Positions 8,381 through 18,008 of a stretch of 64,000 nt of DNA are shown one piece after another. The position numbers were made by a program, and so were the translations under genes. This DNA is from Pseudomonas graminis (GTDB lineage Bacteria > Pseudomonadota > Gammaproteobacteria > Pseudomonadales > Pseudomonadaceae). A model generated the notes under the pieces. It was not told the DNA's origin. It ran no database searches and saw nothing but the letters and a program-made list of their open reading frames with translations. Every line of letters begins with the position of its first letter. Position 1 is the stretch's first letter. The stretch lies in contig NZ_MDEN01000059.1 of NCBI RefSeq assembly GCF_001705435.1, positions 186,001-250,000 of the forward strand. The letters run 5' to 3'.

Positions 8381-8496
8381 TCACAGCGGTGTCCTGCACA
8401 TCCTGTTGAACCATTCGCCACCGCTGCCCCTCTCATAGCGTGTTGCCGATAGCTAGCTAGGCTATTGGCATATTCATTCAAACAGAGGGACATGGC

Positions 8497-8742
8497 ATGG
8501 GAATCATCGGAACCATCTTCATCGGCTTGATCGTAGGTCTGCTGGCGCGCTTCCTGAAGCCAGGCGACGACAGCATGGGCTGGATCATGACCATCCTGCT
8601 CGGCATCTGTGGCTCGCTGGCCGCCACTTATGGTGGTCAGGCGCTGGGTATCTATCGCGCAGGTGAGGGTGCAGGTTTCCTCGGTGCGCTCGTCGGCGCG
8701 ATCATCCTGCTGGTGATCTACGGCATGATTAAAAAGCGTTAA
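8497..8742 (+). CDS. GlsB/YeaQ/YmgE-family small membrane protein
   Basis: This 81-residue hydrophobic protein has three predicted transmembrane segments and the family pattern G-x-I-x-GLLAR near the N-terminus. Members of this transglycosylase-associated-protein family are small inner-membrane proteins linked to general stress responses, and their molecular role is unknown. The start has an AGAGGGA site upstream. Confidence 0.85.
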   Translation: MGIIGTIFIGLIVGLLARFLKPGDDSMGWIMTILLGICGSLAATYGGQALGIYRAGEGAGFLGALVGAIILLVIYGMIKKR

Positions 8743-8821
8743 GCACCGCTGGCCCTCTGCGCTATTGCTGCGCGGAGGGCTAGAATGCCCGGCACTCAAC
8801 TCCTCCCGCCGAGCATCTCCA

Positions 8822-9358
8822 ATGCGTCATCTCCTCTTCGTTTCACTGCTGCTGGTCTGCGGACTGGTACGCGCCGCTGAATTACCCGAAACCGACTGGC
8901 TCGAACTGATGCCGAAGTCGGATCAGAAAGCCCTCGAATCCATGCCCGAAATCGACCACAACTCGCCGGAAGGTCAGGGAACGTTCGACAGCAAGGGCGG
9001 TTTGAAGCAGAGCAAGGGCTTGCCTGCCGTCATGTACTCCACCAAAACCGTTGCGTCGATGAACGACAAAACCATCCGCCTGGGTGGCTATCCGGTGCCG
9101 CTGGAGACTGATGCGAAAGGCCACAGCACGCTGTTCTTCCTCGTCCCGTACCCGGGCGCCTGCATCCACGTGCCGCCACCGCCGCCGAATCAGCTGGTGC
9201 TGGTGCGCTATCCGAAAGGCCTGAAGATCTCCGACATTTACACACCGTTGTGGGTCATCGGCACCTTAAAGGTCGAGAAGGTCAGCAATGATCTCGCCGA
9301 CGCCGCCTACGCGCTGGACGCGTCGAAAGTGCGTGTGGTGGTTGAGGCGGATTTGTAA
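8822..9358 (+). CDS. DUF3299-type exported protein
   Basis: The 178-residue protein begins with a cleavable signal peptide (MRHLLFVSLLLVCGLVRAAE), which is why the ATG at 8822 is chosen over an upstream in-frame codon at 8765. The conserved stretch PYPGACIHVPPPPPNQ is characteristic of DUF3299, a family of unknown function that often lies near ABC permease or lipoprotein genes. A GC-rich hairpin (arms about 8752-8761 and 8768-8778) precedes it. No function is proposed beyond a periplasmic location. Confidence 0.75.
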   Translation: MRHLLFVSLLLVCGLVRAAELPETDWLELMPKSDQKALESMPEIDHNSPEGQGTFDSKGGLKQSKGLPAVMYSTKTVASMNDKTIRLGGYPVPLETDAKGHSTLFFLVPYPGACIHVPPPPPNQLVLVRYPKGLKISDIYTPLWVIGTLKVEKVSNDLADAAYALDASKVRVVVEADL

Positions 9359-9403
9359 GGACTGGCGCCGCGCACAGATCCCGATGGGACCGGCTCGACG
9401 CAC

Positions 9404-9498
9404 TGTAGGACTGGCTTTAGCCGGGAAGACGTCGGGTGTTGCACCACAAAATTGATGGTGCTCAAACCGGCCCCTTCCCGGCTAATGCCGGTCCTACA
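9404..9498. repeat. REP palindrome pair (inverted orientation)
   Basis: Two copies of a REP core, GGACTGGCTTTAGCCGGGAAG around 9404-9428 and its inverted relative at 9474-9498, face each other. The same family occurs at 27609-27746, 38243-38337 and 53467-53491. The remainder of 9359-9514 holds nothing else recognisable. Confidence 0.85.
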
Positions 9499-9514
9499 AA
9501 ATAGCGCAGTGTTG

Positions 9515-10426
9515 TCAGGCGTCTGCCAACGGCTCGGCCCAGATGCTGACGCTCAGCGCGTGCATATCACCCGGTTTGAGCGTCACGACGTCAGTCATGA
9601 CGTTCGCCGTCTCAACGCACACCATGCTCTTCCAGCCATCAGCCTGCATATCGTCGAAGGTCAGGGTCTTGTCGATCCACGGGTTCCAGACGATGGCCGA
9701 TTGCGAACCCGCCGTCTGAATCTGAATACGGCGTTCCCATGTCGGGTCGACCACTGAGATCAGGTTAGGCGTGTCCTGATAAATCCGGTCCGTCTCGCCA
9801 GTGAACGTAATGTCACCCACCTGGACGTTCTGGGTGTCCCAGCTCTCCAGTGTGTTCAGGTACTCGACGCCATCCAGCCCTTCGATGCTGATCTGGGCCA
9901 CGTCGCTCACCGCGAAATAACTGTGCAGCGCCTGGCTGAGCGTGACGTCTTCAGCACCAGCGTTGAAGCTCACCAGGCTGACATTCAGCGCGGCATCCAG
10001 GCGGATGTGCAGCTTCAGGCCAACGGCGTGCGGCCAGCCCGGCAAATGCCCTTCGGCTTGGGGCTGGATGAATTCGACGATCAATGCGTCGCCGTCCTCA
10101 CCCACGCCCATCAACTCCCAGTCGATCGCGCGGACTTCACCGTGGGCCTTTGCCGGTTCATCGCTCTCGCGCATGGCCTGCACGCTTGGCGGATTGCGCT
10201 GCAAATTGCCAAACCACGGCCAGCAGATGGGCATCCCGCCGCGAATAGGCTTACCCGATTTGAACAACGCCCCCGGGTTGGACCAGATCAGCGGATTATC
10301 GCCGTCCACCTGGTAACTGATGATATGAGCGCCTTGCTGGGCGATCACCAGCTCGGCCTGGCCGTGGCGGATGCGCCAGCAATTAAGCTCACCGAGCTGG
10401 AAGGATTCGACGTTTGACGTAGGCAT
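9515..10426 (-). CDS. D-hexose-6-phosphate mutarotase (YeaD-like)
   Basis: The 303-residue protein belongs to the galactose mutarotase / aldose-1-epimerase fold, YeaD branch, which interconverts anomers of glucose-6-phosphate. Supporting motifs are GGMPICWPWFG (substrate phosphate/sugar loop), ALHSYF (catalytic His region) and IVWNPW near the C-terminus. The ATG at 10426, giving MPTSNVESF, fits family N-termini better than an alternative upstream codon at 10471. A REP pair lies directly downstream. Confidence 0.85.
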   Translation of the reverse strand: MPTSNVESFQLGELNCWRIRHGQAELVIAQQGAHIISYQVDGDNPLIWSNPGALFKSGKPIRGGMPICWPWFGNLQRNPPSVQAMRESDEPAKAHGEVRAIDWELMGVGEDGDALIVEFIQPQAEGHLPGWPHAVGLKLHIRLDAALNVSLVSFNAGAEDVTLSQALHSYFAVSDVAQISIEGLDGVEYLNTLESWDTQNVQVGDITFTGETDRIYQDTPNLISVVDPTWERRIQIQTAGSQSAIVWNPWIDKTLTFDDMQADGWKSMVCVETANVMTDVVTLKPGDMHALSVSIWAEPLADA

Positions 10427-10532
10427 AGGGGTTCTCACTCGAAGGACAGTGACTGAATCAGACTGCGCCAAGCTTGATGAGTTTGTTGCGCAAAGCCAAG
10501 GGCGGGCACATCGGCCCGCCCGGGCTTAAGGA

Positions 10533-10934
10533 TCAGCGTCGGGCAGGCACCGAGCGGGTACGGCCGCTGCCGTCGATGGCGACAAAAACGAACACCGCTT
10601 CGGTCACCTTGCGCCATTCGCTGGACAGTGGATCATCGCTCCACACCTCGACCATCATCTGAATCGAGCTGCGGCCGATTTCCAGGGTCTGGGTATAGAA
10701 CGACAACTGCGCCCCCACCGCGACGGGCACCAGGAACGCCATGCGGTCGATGGCTACAGTCGCCACACGTCCTCCGGCCACCTTGCTCGCCATGGCAGTA
10801 CCGGCGAGGTCCATCTGGGAAACCAGCCAGCCGCCGAAAATATCGCCGAAGCCGTTGGTTTCGCGAGGCAGGGCGGTAATCTGCAGGGCAAGATCGCCCT
10901 GCGGTATCGGATCTTCTTGTTCGAGCTCAATCAT
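10533..10934 (-). CDS. Acyl-CoA thioesterase, YciA/hotdog family
   Basis: The 133-residue hotdog-fold protein carries the YciA pattern TNGFGDIFGGWLVSQMDLAG, including the catalytic Asp and the Gly-rich turn, followed by DRMAFLVPVAVGAQLSF. Such enzymes hydrolyse acyl-CoA thioesters as hexamers in the cytosol. The ATG at 10934 gives MIELEQEDPIPQGDL, typical of the family. The 380 bases upstream (10935-11314) contain no further gene and presumably include the promoter of the MFS gene, but no convincing box was found. Confidence 0.88.
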   Translation of the reverse strand: MIELEQEDPIPQGDLALQITALPRETNGFGDIFGGWLVSQMDLAGTAMASKVAGGRVATVAIDRMAFLVPVAVGAQLSFYTQTLEIGRSSIQMMVEVWSDDPLSSEWRKVTEAVFVFVAIDGSGRTRSVPARR

Positions 10935-11314
10935 TATTGGGTCCCTCTGACCCATGACTCTACTAAGTCTTCATTTTGTTTAAAGGGAAACTCTGCGAAA
11001 ACGACTTGGGCAAATGGCTTCGCACAACTTCCCTGAAGAGCCCGGTTGAGTCGCGGCCGGCAAGTATATCGAGCGCGCCGTCTTGACACGACCGCCGCTT
11101 TTTCATGATGCCTTCGCGTCATTGCAATCCATGTGCATTTGTACGCAATTTGCTATCGTGCCGGACCGACTTGGCGCACTACGCCATTTTTGGCACGCAA
11201 TTTTGATGCCCGATTAACTTTTCGAGTCGAGAAATCGCGTGTGAAGCCGTTACCCACGGTTGAGTCACCGTTGATTTTTCGCCCAAAGAGAGCCTCAAAA
11301 GAGAAGCCATTGTT

Positions 11315-12613
11315 ATGTCCTCTGTGCCTTTAAGCGCCACACAGCCTTCGCGCCCGCTGAACCGTAACGATTATAAAACCCTTTCACTGTCTGCCCTGGG
11401 CGGAGCGTTGGAGTTCTACGACTTCATCATTTTCGTGTTCTTCGCAGCAGTAGTAGGCAAGCTGTTTTTCCCCGTAGATATGCCCGAATGGCTACGTTTG
11501 ATGCAAACGTTTGGCATTTTTGCCGCCGGTTATCTGGCTCGGCCGCTGGGCGGCATCGTCATGGCGCACTTTGGTGACCTGTTGGGCCGCAAGAAAATGT
11601 TCACCCTGAGCATTTTCCTGATGGCCGTGCCGACGCTGATCATGGGCTTGCTGCCAACGTACGCGCAGATCGGCATCTGGGCGCCGATGTTGCTGCTGCT
11701 GATGCGCGTGATTCAAGGCGCCGCGATTGGTGGCGAAGTGCCTGGCGCGTGGGTATTCGTTTCCGAACACGTTCCCGCCCGTAACGTCGGTTACGCCTGC
11801 GGTACCCTCACGTCCGGCCTGACGGCCGGGATTTTGCTCGGCTCGCTGGTCGCTACCTGGATCAACAGCGTGTACTCGCCCGTTGAAGTATCGGACTACG
11901 CCTGGCGGATTCCTTTCCTGCTTGGTGGCGTCTTCGGTCTGATGTCGGTTTACCTGCGCCGCTGGCTGCACGAAACCCCGGTGTTCGCCGAGCTCCAATT
12001 GCGCAAGCAACTGGCTGACGAAGTGCCGCTCAAGGCAGTCCTGCGCGATCACCGTGGCGCCGTTGTGCTGTCGATGCTGCTGACCTGGCTGCTCTCTGCC
12101 GGTGTGGTGGTGGTTATCCTGATGACCCCGACCCTGCTGCAAAAGGCCTATGGTTTCGCACCTGCCGATACCCTGAAAGCCAACAGCCTCGCCATTGTCT
12201 TGCTGAGTCTGGGGTGTATCGGGGCTGGCGCGCTGGCGGATCGAGTTGGCGCGGGCCTGGTGTTCCTGTTCGGCTCACTCGGTCTGCTGGTGAGTTCGTG
12301 GACCTTCTACCACATGATCGGCACGCACCCGGATCTGCTGTATCCGCTCTATGCCATCACTGGTTTGTTTGTCGGCACTATCGGTGCCGTGCCCTTCGTG
12401 ATGGTCAAGGCCTTCCCGCCGGTGGTTCGCTTCTCCGGGCTGTCGTTTTCCTACAACCTGGCGTACGCCATCTTTGGCGGTTTAACGCCTATGGTCGTCA
12501 GCCTGATGTTCGCTGCCAACCCGATGGGCCCGGCGTGGTACGTGGCGATTCTTTGCGCCATGGGCATGGGGATCGGTATTTTCCTGATGAGAAGAAAGCC
12601 GGTCGAATCCTGA
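11315..12613 (+). CDS. MFS transporter, metabolite:H+ symporter (MHS) family
   Basis: This 432-residue protein has twelve predicted transmembrane helices. The sequences GGALEFYDFIIFVFFAAVVG and RPLGGIVMAHFGDLLGRKKM place it in the MHS family (ProP, KgtP, CitA relatives). The first helix includes the charged EFYDF motif typical of proline/betaine and organic-acid symporters. The substrate cannot be predicted. It lies upstream of pstS, separated by a hairpin and a PHO box, so it is probably a separate unit. Confidence 0.85.
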   Translation: MSSVPLSATQPSRPLNRNDYKTLSLSALGGALEFYDFIIFVFFAAVVGKLFFPVDMPEWLRLMQTFGIFAAGYLARPLGGIVMAHFGDLLGRKKMFTLSIFLMAVPTLIMGLLPTYAQIGIWAPMLLLLMRVIQGAAIGGEVPGAWVFVSEHVPARNVGYACGTLTSGLTAGILLGSLVATWINSVYSPVEVSDYAWRIPFLLGGVFGLMSVYLRRWLHETPVFAELQLRKQLADEVPLKAVLRDHRGAVVLSMLLTWLLSAGVVVVILMTPTLLQKAYGFAPADTLKANSLAIVLLSLGCIGAGALADRVGAGLVFLFGSLGLLVSSWTFYHMIGTHPDLLYPLYAITGLFVGTIGAVPFVMVKAFPPVVRFSGLSFSYNLAYAIFGGLTPMVVSLMFAANPMGPAWYVAILCAMGMGIGIFLMRRKPVES

Positions 12614-12650
12614 TCGAACCATAGATAACCCCCCCCGCTGAAACCGAAGC

Positions 12651-12675
12651 CGCCAGTCGTTATGACTGGCGCCTT
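12651..12675 (+). terminator. Hairpin after the MFS gene
   Basis: CGCCAGTC (12651-12658) and GACTGGCG (12664-12671) form an 8-bp stem with a 5-base loop followed by CCTTT. The T tract is short, so termination may be weak. Confidence 0.5.
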
Positions 12676-12683
12676 TCATTTGA

Positions 12684-12712
12684 TTGTCATATTCCGGTCA
12701 TAGAGTGGTCAC
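12684..12712 (+). promoter_or_regulatory. PHO box upstream of pstS
   Basis: Three 11-base-phased repeats are visible: TTGTCAT at 12684, CGGTCAT at 12695 and TGGTCAC at 12706. PhoB binds pairs of CTGTCAT-like repeats with 4-base spacers and activates transcription under phosphate limitation. The site ends 47 bases before pstS. Confidence 0.85.
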
Positions 12713-12759
12713 ATGGCCATCAGCGATGGCGGCACTCTTCACCTCGCCAGGAGCAATGC

Positions 12760-13740
12760 ATGACCTTCAAACGTTTGATGACGGCGCTGACTTTCGCGGC
12801 GGCTGGCGTGACTGTCGGCAATGCCTGTGCCGCCGTCGACCCGGCAATCAAGCCCTATGTCAAAACCAGTGGGGTCTCCGGGAATCTGTCCAGCGTGGGC
12901 TCCGACACACTGGCCAACCTGATGACGATGTGGGCCGAGGCCTACAAGAAAGAATACCCAAGCGTGAACATCCAGATTCAGGCCGCCGGCTCTTCGACAG
13001 CGCCGCCCGCATTGACTGAGGGCACTGCGACCCTGGGGCCCATGAGCCGCAAGATGAAAGACGGCGAATTGTCGGCCTTCGAGCAGAAGCACGGCTACAA
13101 ACCGACGGCGATTCCCGTAGCGGTGGATGCGTTGGCAGTGTTCGTTCACAAGGACAACCCGATCAAGGGCCTGACGCTGCAGCAGGTCGACGCGATCTTT
13201 TCCGCCACCCGGCTGTGCGGCGCCAGAACCGATGCAAAAACCTGGGGCGATGTGGGCGTGACGGGGGATCTGGCCGGCAAGGCCATCCAGTTGTTCGGGC
13301 GTAATTCGGTTTCCGGCACCTACGGTTATTTCAAGGAAGTGGCGCTGTGCAAGGGCGACTTCAAACCCAACGTCAACGAACAGCCCGGCTCAGCGTCAGT
13401 GGTCAGCTCCATCAGCAATTCGCTGAACGGCATTGGCTACTCGGGCATTGGTTATAAAACGTCCAGCGTGCGAACCGTACCCCTGGCGAAAAAAGAAGGC
13501 GGCGAGTTCGTCGAAGACAACGAAGCCAACGCGCTGAATGGCACCTACCCACTGGCGCGCTTCCTTTATGTCTACGTCAACAAAGCGCCGAACAAACCGT
13601 TGAATCCGCTTGAAGCCGAGTTCGTCAAATTGATCCTGTCAAAACAAGGTCAGGAAGTTGTCATGAAAGACGGGTACATTCCGTTACCAGCCAAGGTCGC
13701 TAGCAAAGCCTTGGCTGATCTGGGGCTACAAGAACGGTAG
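12760..13740 (+). CDS. pstS: Phosphate-binding periplasmic protein
   Basis: PstS captures phosphate for the PstSCAB importer. The 326-residue protein starts with a signal peptide (about 24 residues, ending ACA). It has phosphate-contact loops resembling [16 protein letters not shown] and [14 protein letters not shown]. It belongs to the Pseudomonas type of PstS with an internal Cys pair (LCGA and LCKG). A PHO box precedes it and a strong terminator follows, so pstS can be made separately from pstCAB-phoU, as expected for a binding protein needed in excess. Confidence 0.93.
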   Translation: MTFKRLMTALTFAAAGVTVGNACAAVDPAIKPYVKTSGVSGNLSSVGSDTLANLMTMWAEAYKKEYPSVNIQIQAAGSSTAPPALTEGTATLGPMSRKMKDGELSAFEQKHGYKPTAIPVAVDALAVFVHKDNPIKGLTLQQVDAIFSATRLCGARTDAKTWGDVGVTGDLAGKAIQLFGRNSVSGTYGYFKEVALCKGDFKPNVNEQPGSASVVSSISNSLNGIGYSGIGYKTSSVRTVPLAKKEGGEFVEDNEANALNGTYPLARFLYVYVNKAPNKPLNPLEAEFVKLILSKQGQEVVMKDGYIPLPAKVASKALADLGLQER

Positions 13741-13840
13741 CGAGCACGCTGCCCAGACAACCCTGAAGCGGGGTGACAGGTTCGTCCCGCCACAAACGAC
13801 AAAGGCCTTATGGAACGAGGCTCGCAGAACACTGAACAGT

Positions 13841-13873
13841 CCGTTGCCCCGATTCAGGGGCGGCGGGCTTTTT
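13841..13873 (+). terminator. Terminator of pstS
   Basis: A 10-bp GC-rich stem (CCGTTGCCCC at 13841-13850 and GGGGCGGCGG at 13857-13866, with two G-T pairs) and a 6-base loop are followed by GCTTTTTT. Confidence 0.85.
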
Positions 13874-13885
13874 TGCGTCACCTCG

Positions 13886-13903
13886 CTGTCATGTATTTGT
13901 CAT
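13886..13903 (+). promoter_or_regulatory. PHO box upstream of pstC
   Basis: CTGTCAT-GTAT-TTGTCAT matches the PhoB consensus at 13 of 14 specified positions. It lies 22 bases before the pstC ATG, implying a second PhoB-dependent promoter for pstCAB-phoU. Confidence 0.88.
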
Positions 13904-13925
13904 ACACAGCGGCTACGGTGTGCGC

Positions 13926-16211
13926 ATGAATGATTTGGCCAATTCATCAATGACCGAAAACCCCCGTCCCGGGCGCATCGATTTCAATGCGCCCGAGCTG
14001 CAACGCAAGCGCAGGATCCGTGCGCTCAAAGACCGTCTGACGCGTTGGTACGTCTTAGTCGGTGGTCTTGCCGTGTTGGCCGCCATCACGTTGATTTTCT
14101 TCTATCTGGCTTACGTCGTTGCGCCGTTGTTCCAAGGGGCGAAACTGACGCGCAGCGATGCTCAAACGCCTGCCTGGCTGCAGGATGCCGGCAAGCCGAT
14201 GGTATTGGCCATCGAAGAGCAGAATCAGGTCGCCATGCGCGTGTCCGACAAGGGCGAAGCGCTGTTTTTCCACCTCAAGGACGGCGGCGAGATTTCCCGA
14301 ATGGCTTTGCCGATCCCTGCTGGCGCGAAAGTGACGTCGGTGGCACAGGATCAGCCCGGCAAGCCTTTGATCGCGGTTGGCCTGTCCAACGGCCAGGTGC
14401 TGGTGTTCAAGCACGCTTACCCGATCAGCTATCCCGACAGCAAAAAAACCATCACCCCCACGATTACCTATCCCTACGGCGAGACGCCGCTGGTGCTGGA
14501 CGAAGGGAGGCGGGCGATCGAGCACGTCAGTCTGAAGGCGAGCGACACCACCCTGATTCTGGCCGGCGCAACCGGTCCCCAGCTGCACGTGTTGTCGCTG
14601 ACCCAGTCTGAAAACCTGATGACGGGCGAAACGACTCGCGAGCAGAACCGAATCGAGCTGCCGCAGCTGTCGGCGGCCGTTAAAGCCATCTACGTCGACC
14701 CACGCCAGCAGTGGCTTTACGTGATCAATGGTCGCGCGCTGGTGGATGTGTTCGACCTGCGGGATCGCACGTTGAACGGCCGCTACAAACTGCTTGAAGA
14801 CGCCGATGCCGAAACTACCGCGAGCACGCAACTGGTCGGTGGCGTCTCTCTGGTGATCGGCAGTTCCCGAGGCAATATCGCGCAGTGGTTCATGGCGCGG
14901 GACGTCGATGGCGAGATGCATCTGCAGCACATTCGGGATTTCAAAATGAGCGGCGCACCGATCTCCCTGATCACCGCCGAGCAACGCCGCAAGGGCTTCA
15001 TCGCCATGGACACCTCCGGCAAGCTCGGTGTGTTCCACAGCACCGCTCACCGCACGCTGCTGATCGACCCGATTGCCAGCGGCCCGGCCGTGATGGGCTT
15101 GTCGCCGCGGGCGGATCGCATCGTCGTTGAGGACAGCGGCAAGCTGCTGCCCTTGAGCCTGAAAAACCCGCACCCGGAGATTTCCTGGAGCGCCCTGTGG
15201 GACAAGGTCTGGTACGAAAACTACGACGAACCCAAATACGTTTGGCAATCCACCGCATCCAACAGTGATTTCGAGCCCAAGCTCAGCCTCGCACCCCTCA
15301 CTTACGGCACGCTCAAAGCCGCGTTCTACGCCATGCTGCTGGCCGCACCGATTGCCGTCGCTGCGGCGATTTACACCGCTTACTTCATGGCGCCGCGCAT
15401 GCGCCGCAAGGTCAAGCCGATCATCGAGCTGATGGAAGCGATGCCGACGGTGATTCTCGGGTTCTTCGCCGGGCTGTTTCTGGCACCGTATCTGGAAGGG
15501 CATCTGCCGGGCATCTTTAGCCTGCTGATCTTTACCCCCATCGGCATCTTGTTGGCAGGGTTCGGCTGGACGCGCTTGCCTGACTCGATTCGTCTGCGGG
15601 TGCCCGACGGTTGGGAAAGCGCGATTCTGATTCCGGTCATTCTGCTGATTGGCTGGGTCTCACTGAGCATGAGCCCGCACTTGGAAAACTGGTGGTTCGG
15701 CGGCGACATGCGCTCGTGGATCACTAACGACCTGGGCATCACCTACGATCAGCGCAACGCACTGGTGGTCGGGATCGCCATGGGCTTTGCGGTCATCCCC
15801 AACATTTACTCGATCGCCGAGGACGCCGTGTTCAGCGTACCGCGCGGTCTGACGCTCGGCTCACTGGCCCTCGGCGCCACGCCGTGGCAGACGCTGGTTC
15901 GGGTGGTGATCCTCACGGCCAGCCCGGGGATTTTTTCTGCGCTGATGATCGGCATGGGGCGCGCCGTCGGCGAAACCATGATCGTGCTCATGGCCACCGG
16001 CAACACGCCGATCATGGACATGAACCTGTTCGAAGGCATGCGCACGCTCGCGGCCAACGTAGCGGTGGAGATGCCCGAGTCGGAAGTGGGCGGCAGTCAT
16101 TATCGCGTGCTGTTCCTCGCCGCCCTGGTGCTGCTGATGTTCACATTTGTCATGAATACCTTGGCGGAGCTGATTCGTCAGCGCCTGCGCAAGCAGTATT
16201 CGTCTCTTTAG
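13926..16211 (+). CDS. pstC: Phosphate ABC transporter permease, enlarged PstC
   Basis: The 761-residue protein has one N-terminal membrane helix (about 41-66), a roughly 400-residue extracytoplasmic part that resembles a beta-propeller-like region, and a C-terminal permease domain with about six helices. The permease EAA-type loop is seen at VPRGLTLGSLALGATPWQT. E. coli PstC is only about 320 residues; pseudomonads carry this long form. The ATG at 13926 is taken rather than the GTG two codons upstream, and the ribosome binding site is poor. It pairs with PstA and PstB immediately downstream. Confidence 0.88.
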   Translation: MNDLANSSMTENPRPGRIDFNAPELQRKRRIRALKDRLTRWYVLVGGLAVLAAITLIFFYLAYVVAPLFQGAKLTRSDAQTPAWLQDAGKPMVLAIEEQNQVAMRVSDKGEALFFHLKDGGEISRMALPIPAGAKVTSVAQDQPGKPLIAVGLSNGQVLVFKHAYPISYPDSKKTITPTITYPYGETPLVLDEGRRAIEHVSLKASDTTLILAGATGPQLHVLSLTQSENLMTGETTREQNRIELPQLSAAVKAIYVDPRQQWLYVINGRALVDVFDLRDRTLNGRYKLLEDADAETTASTQLVGGVSLVIGSSRGNIAQWFMARDVDGEMHLQHIRDFKMSGAPISLITAEQRRKGFIAMDTSGKLGVFHSTAHRTLLIDPIASGPAVMGLSPRADRIVVEDSGKLLPLSLKNPHPEISWSALWDKVWYENYDEPKYVWQSTASNSDFEPKLSLAPLTYGTLKAAFYAMLLAAPIAVAAAIYTAYFMAPRMRRKVKPIIELMEAMPTVILGFFAGLFLAPYLEGHLPGIFSLLIFTPIGILLAGFGWTRLPDSIRLRVPDGWESAILIPVILLIGWVSLSMSPHLENWWFGGDMRSWITNDLGITYDQRNALVVGIAMGFAVIPNIYSIAEDAVFSVPRGLTLGSLALGATPWQTLVRVVILTASPGIFSALMIGMGRAVGETMIVLMATGNTPIMDMNLFEGMRTLAANVAVEMPESEVGGSHYRVLFLAALVLLMFTFVMNTLAELIRQRLRKQYSSL

Positions 16212-16226
16212 GGCAGGTTGAAACCG

Positions 16227-17897
16227 ATGAAGCAGACCTCCCTCAAGCGATGGTTCAACAGTGGCGCCCCCGGCGTCTGGCTGAGCGCGGGCGCGGTGTC
16301 TATCGCGGTGATCATGACCATCGGCCTGCTGGCAGTGATCGCCGTGCGCGGGCTGGGACACTTCTGGCCCGCCGATGTGATTTCCGCCCAATACGACGTT
16401 CCCGGACAGGAAAGCCACGTGCTGGTGGGCGAGCTGGTTCAGTCTGAACAAGTGCCGCGCGCCAGGCTCAAGGCCGCCGGGTTGCCAGTCCCTGATCGGG
16501 GGCCGGAGTTCATGACCCGCGATCTGTTCAAGGTCGGCAACCGGGACATCAGCCCCAGCGATTTTAACTGGGTCATTGGCGAGTGGCTCAAGGACCCGCG
16601 CAAGCCAGCAGAATTGATGACCCTGGAGCGCCGCGAGTGGGGCAACTTTTACGGCTATCTGGTCAACGTCAAGGAAGACGGCAAAGTCGTCGCGCAAGGC
16701 GAAGCCGCATGGCCGCAACTGCAGGCGCGTATCGAGCGCGTGCAGGGGATTTCCGATCAGCTGGATGACCTGGAAAAGGGCGAGATCGGCGCGATCAACC
16801 ACGGGATCGAGCGGCTGCGTCTGCGAGCGCGCAAGCTTGAGCTGAACGGCGAACTCGACGCAGCGGCCCAAGCCGACATGGCCACCGAGCGTGCCGAATA
16901 CGACGCCCGCTACAAAGACGTCGAGTCGCGGCTTGGCGCGTTACACGCCGAATACAATCGTGACAGCCTGACGGCCCGTGACGCCAACGGCAAAGAAATC
17001 GAGATCAGCATCGGCAAGGTGGTTCACGCGTATCAACCCAACGCCATGGGCACGATGACCAAGCTGGGGTTCTACTTCCAGAAGCTTTGGGAGTTCCTCA
17101 GCGACGACCCGCGCGAGGCCAACACGGAGGGCGGGATTTTCCCGGCTATCTTCGGCACCGTGATGATGACGCTGATCATGGCCGTCATCGTGACGCCCTT
17201 TGGCGTGCTCGCGGCCGTGTATCTGCGTGAGTACGCACGTCAGGGCGTGATGACACGCTTGATCCGCATCGCCGTGAACAACCTCGCGGGCGTTCCGGCG
17301 ATCGTCTACGGCGTGTTCGGGCTGGGCTTTTTCGTTTACGTGCTGGGCGGTTCTCTGGATCAACTGTTCTTCCCCGAAGCCCTGCCGGCGCCGACGTTCG
17401 GCACGCCCGGCCTGCTCTGGGCGTCGTTGACTCTGGCGCTGCTCGCCGTGCCGGTGGTGATCGTCGCCACCGAAGAAGGCCTGGCGCGCATCCCGCTGAC
17501 GCTGCGCGAGGGCTCGCTGGCCCTGGGCGCGACCAAGGCCGAAACCTTGTGGAAGATCGTTCTGCCGATGGCCAGCCCGGCCATGATGACCGGCCTGATT
17601 CTGGCCGTGGCACGGGCAGCGGGTGAAGTGGCGCCGCTGATGCTGGTGGGTGTGGTCAAGATGGCGCCGTCGTTGCCGCTGGACGGCAATTACCCGTACC
17701 TGCACCTTGATCAGAAGATCATGCACCTGGGTTTCCATATTTACGACGTCGGTTTTCAAAGCCCCAACGTCGAGGCCGCGCGCCCGTTGGTGTACGCCAC
17801 GGCCCTGCTGCTGGTGCTGGTGATTGCGCTGCTGAACCTCTCGGCGGTGACGATTCGCAACCGCCTGCGCGACAAGTACAAGGCGTTTGAAGACTGA
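16227..17897 (+). CDS. pstA: Phosphate ABC transporter permease, enlarged PstA
   Basis: PstA forms the membrane channel with PstC. The 556-residue protein has an N-terminal helix (about 20-45), an extra extracytoplasmic region that includes a charged, probably coiled-coil stretch (about 165-245), and a C-terminal permease domain. The permease loop is IPLTLREGSLALGATKAET and the C-terminus is NRLRDKYKAF. This is about 260 residues longer than E. coli PstA. The gene follows pstC by 15 bases. The ATG at 16227 is preferred to a TTG at 16218. Confidence 0.88.
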   Translation: MKQTSLKRWFNSGAPGVWLSAGAVSIAVIMTIGLLAVIAVRGLGHFWPADVISAQYDVPGQESHVLVGELVQSEQVPRARLKAAGLPVPDRGPEFMTRDLFKVGNRDISPSDFNWVIGEWLKDPRKPAELMTLERREWGNFYGYLVNVKEDGKVVAQGEAAWPQLQARIERVQGISDQLDDLEKGEIGAINHGIERLRLRARKLELNGELDAAAQADMATERAEYDARYKDVESRLGALHAEYNRDSLTARDANGKEIEISIGKVVHAYQPNAMGTMTKLGFYFQKLWEFLSDDPREANTEGGIFPAIFGTVMMTLIMAVIVTPFGVLAAVYLREYARQGVMTRLIRIAVNNLAGVPAIVYGVFGLGFFVYVLGGSLDQLFFPEALPAPTFGTPGLLWASLTLALLAVPVVIVATEEGLARIPLTLREGSLALGATKAETLWKIVLPMASPAMMTGLILAVARAAGEVAPLMLVGVVKMAPSLPLDGNYPYLHLDQKIMHLGFHIYDVGFQSPNVEAARPLVYATALLLVLVIALLNLSAVTIRNRLRDKYKAFED

Positions 17898-17904
17898 GTC
17901 AGCG

Positions 17905-17991
17905 ACAAGCTTCAAGCTTCAAGCGGCGAGCTGAAAAGCCGCATACCGTATCAGCACCACATTTGCAGCTTGCGGCTAAAGGCTTGCAGCT
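17905..17991. repeat. Short inverted repeat unit between pstA and pstB
   Basis: Runs of AAGCTTCAAGC at the left (17905-17931) and their inverted relatives GCAGCTTGCGGCT and GCTTGCAGCT at the right (17965-17991) form an imperfect palindrome. This AAGCTTCAAGC-type element is a repeat type common between Pseudomonas genes. It may stabilise or tune the pstA-pstB transcript. Confidence 0.55.
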
Positions 17992-18008
17992 ACGAACGGA
18001 GAGAGACC

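Noticed and set aside
11192..11210. TGGCACGCAATTTTGATG as a sigma-54 promoter for the MFS gene
   Set aside because: The -24 half is good, but the -12 position lacks the required GC at correct spacing.
14055..15503. A 482-codon minus-strand frame inside pstC
   Set aside because: It lies entirely within the pstC coding region and shows the Arg/Gln/His-rich composition of a shadow frame.
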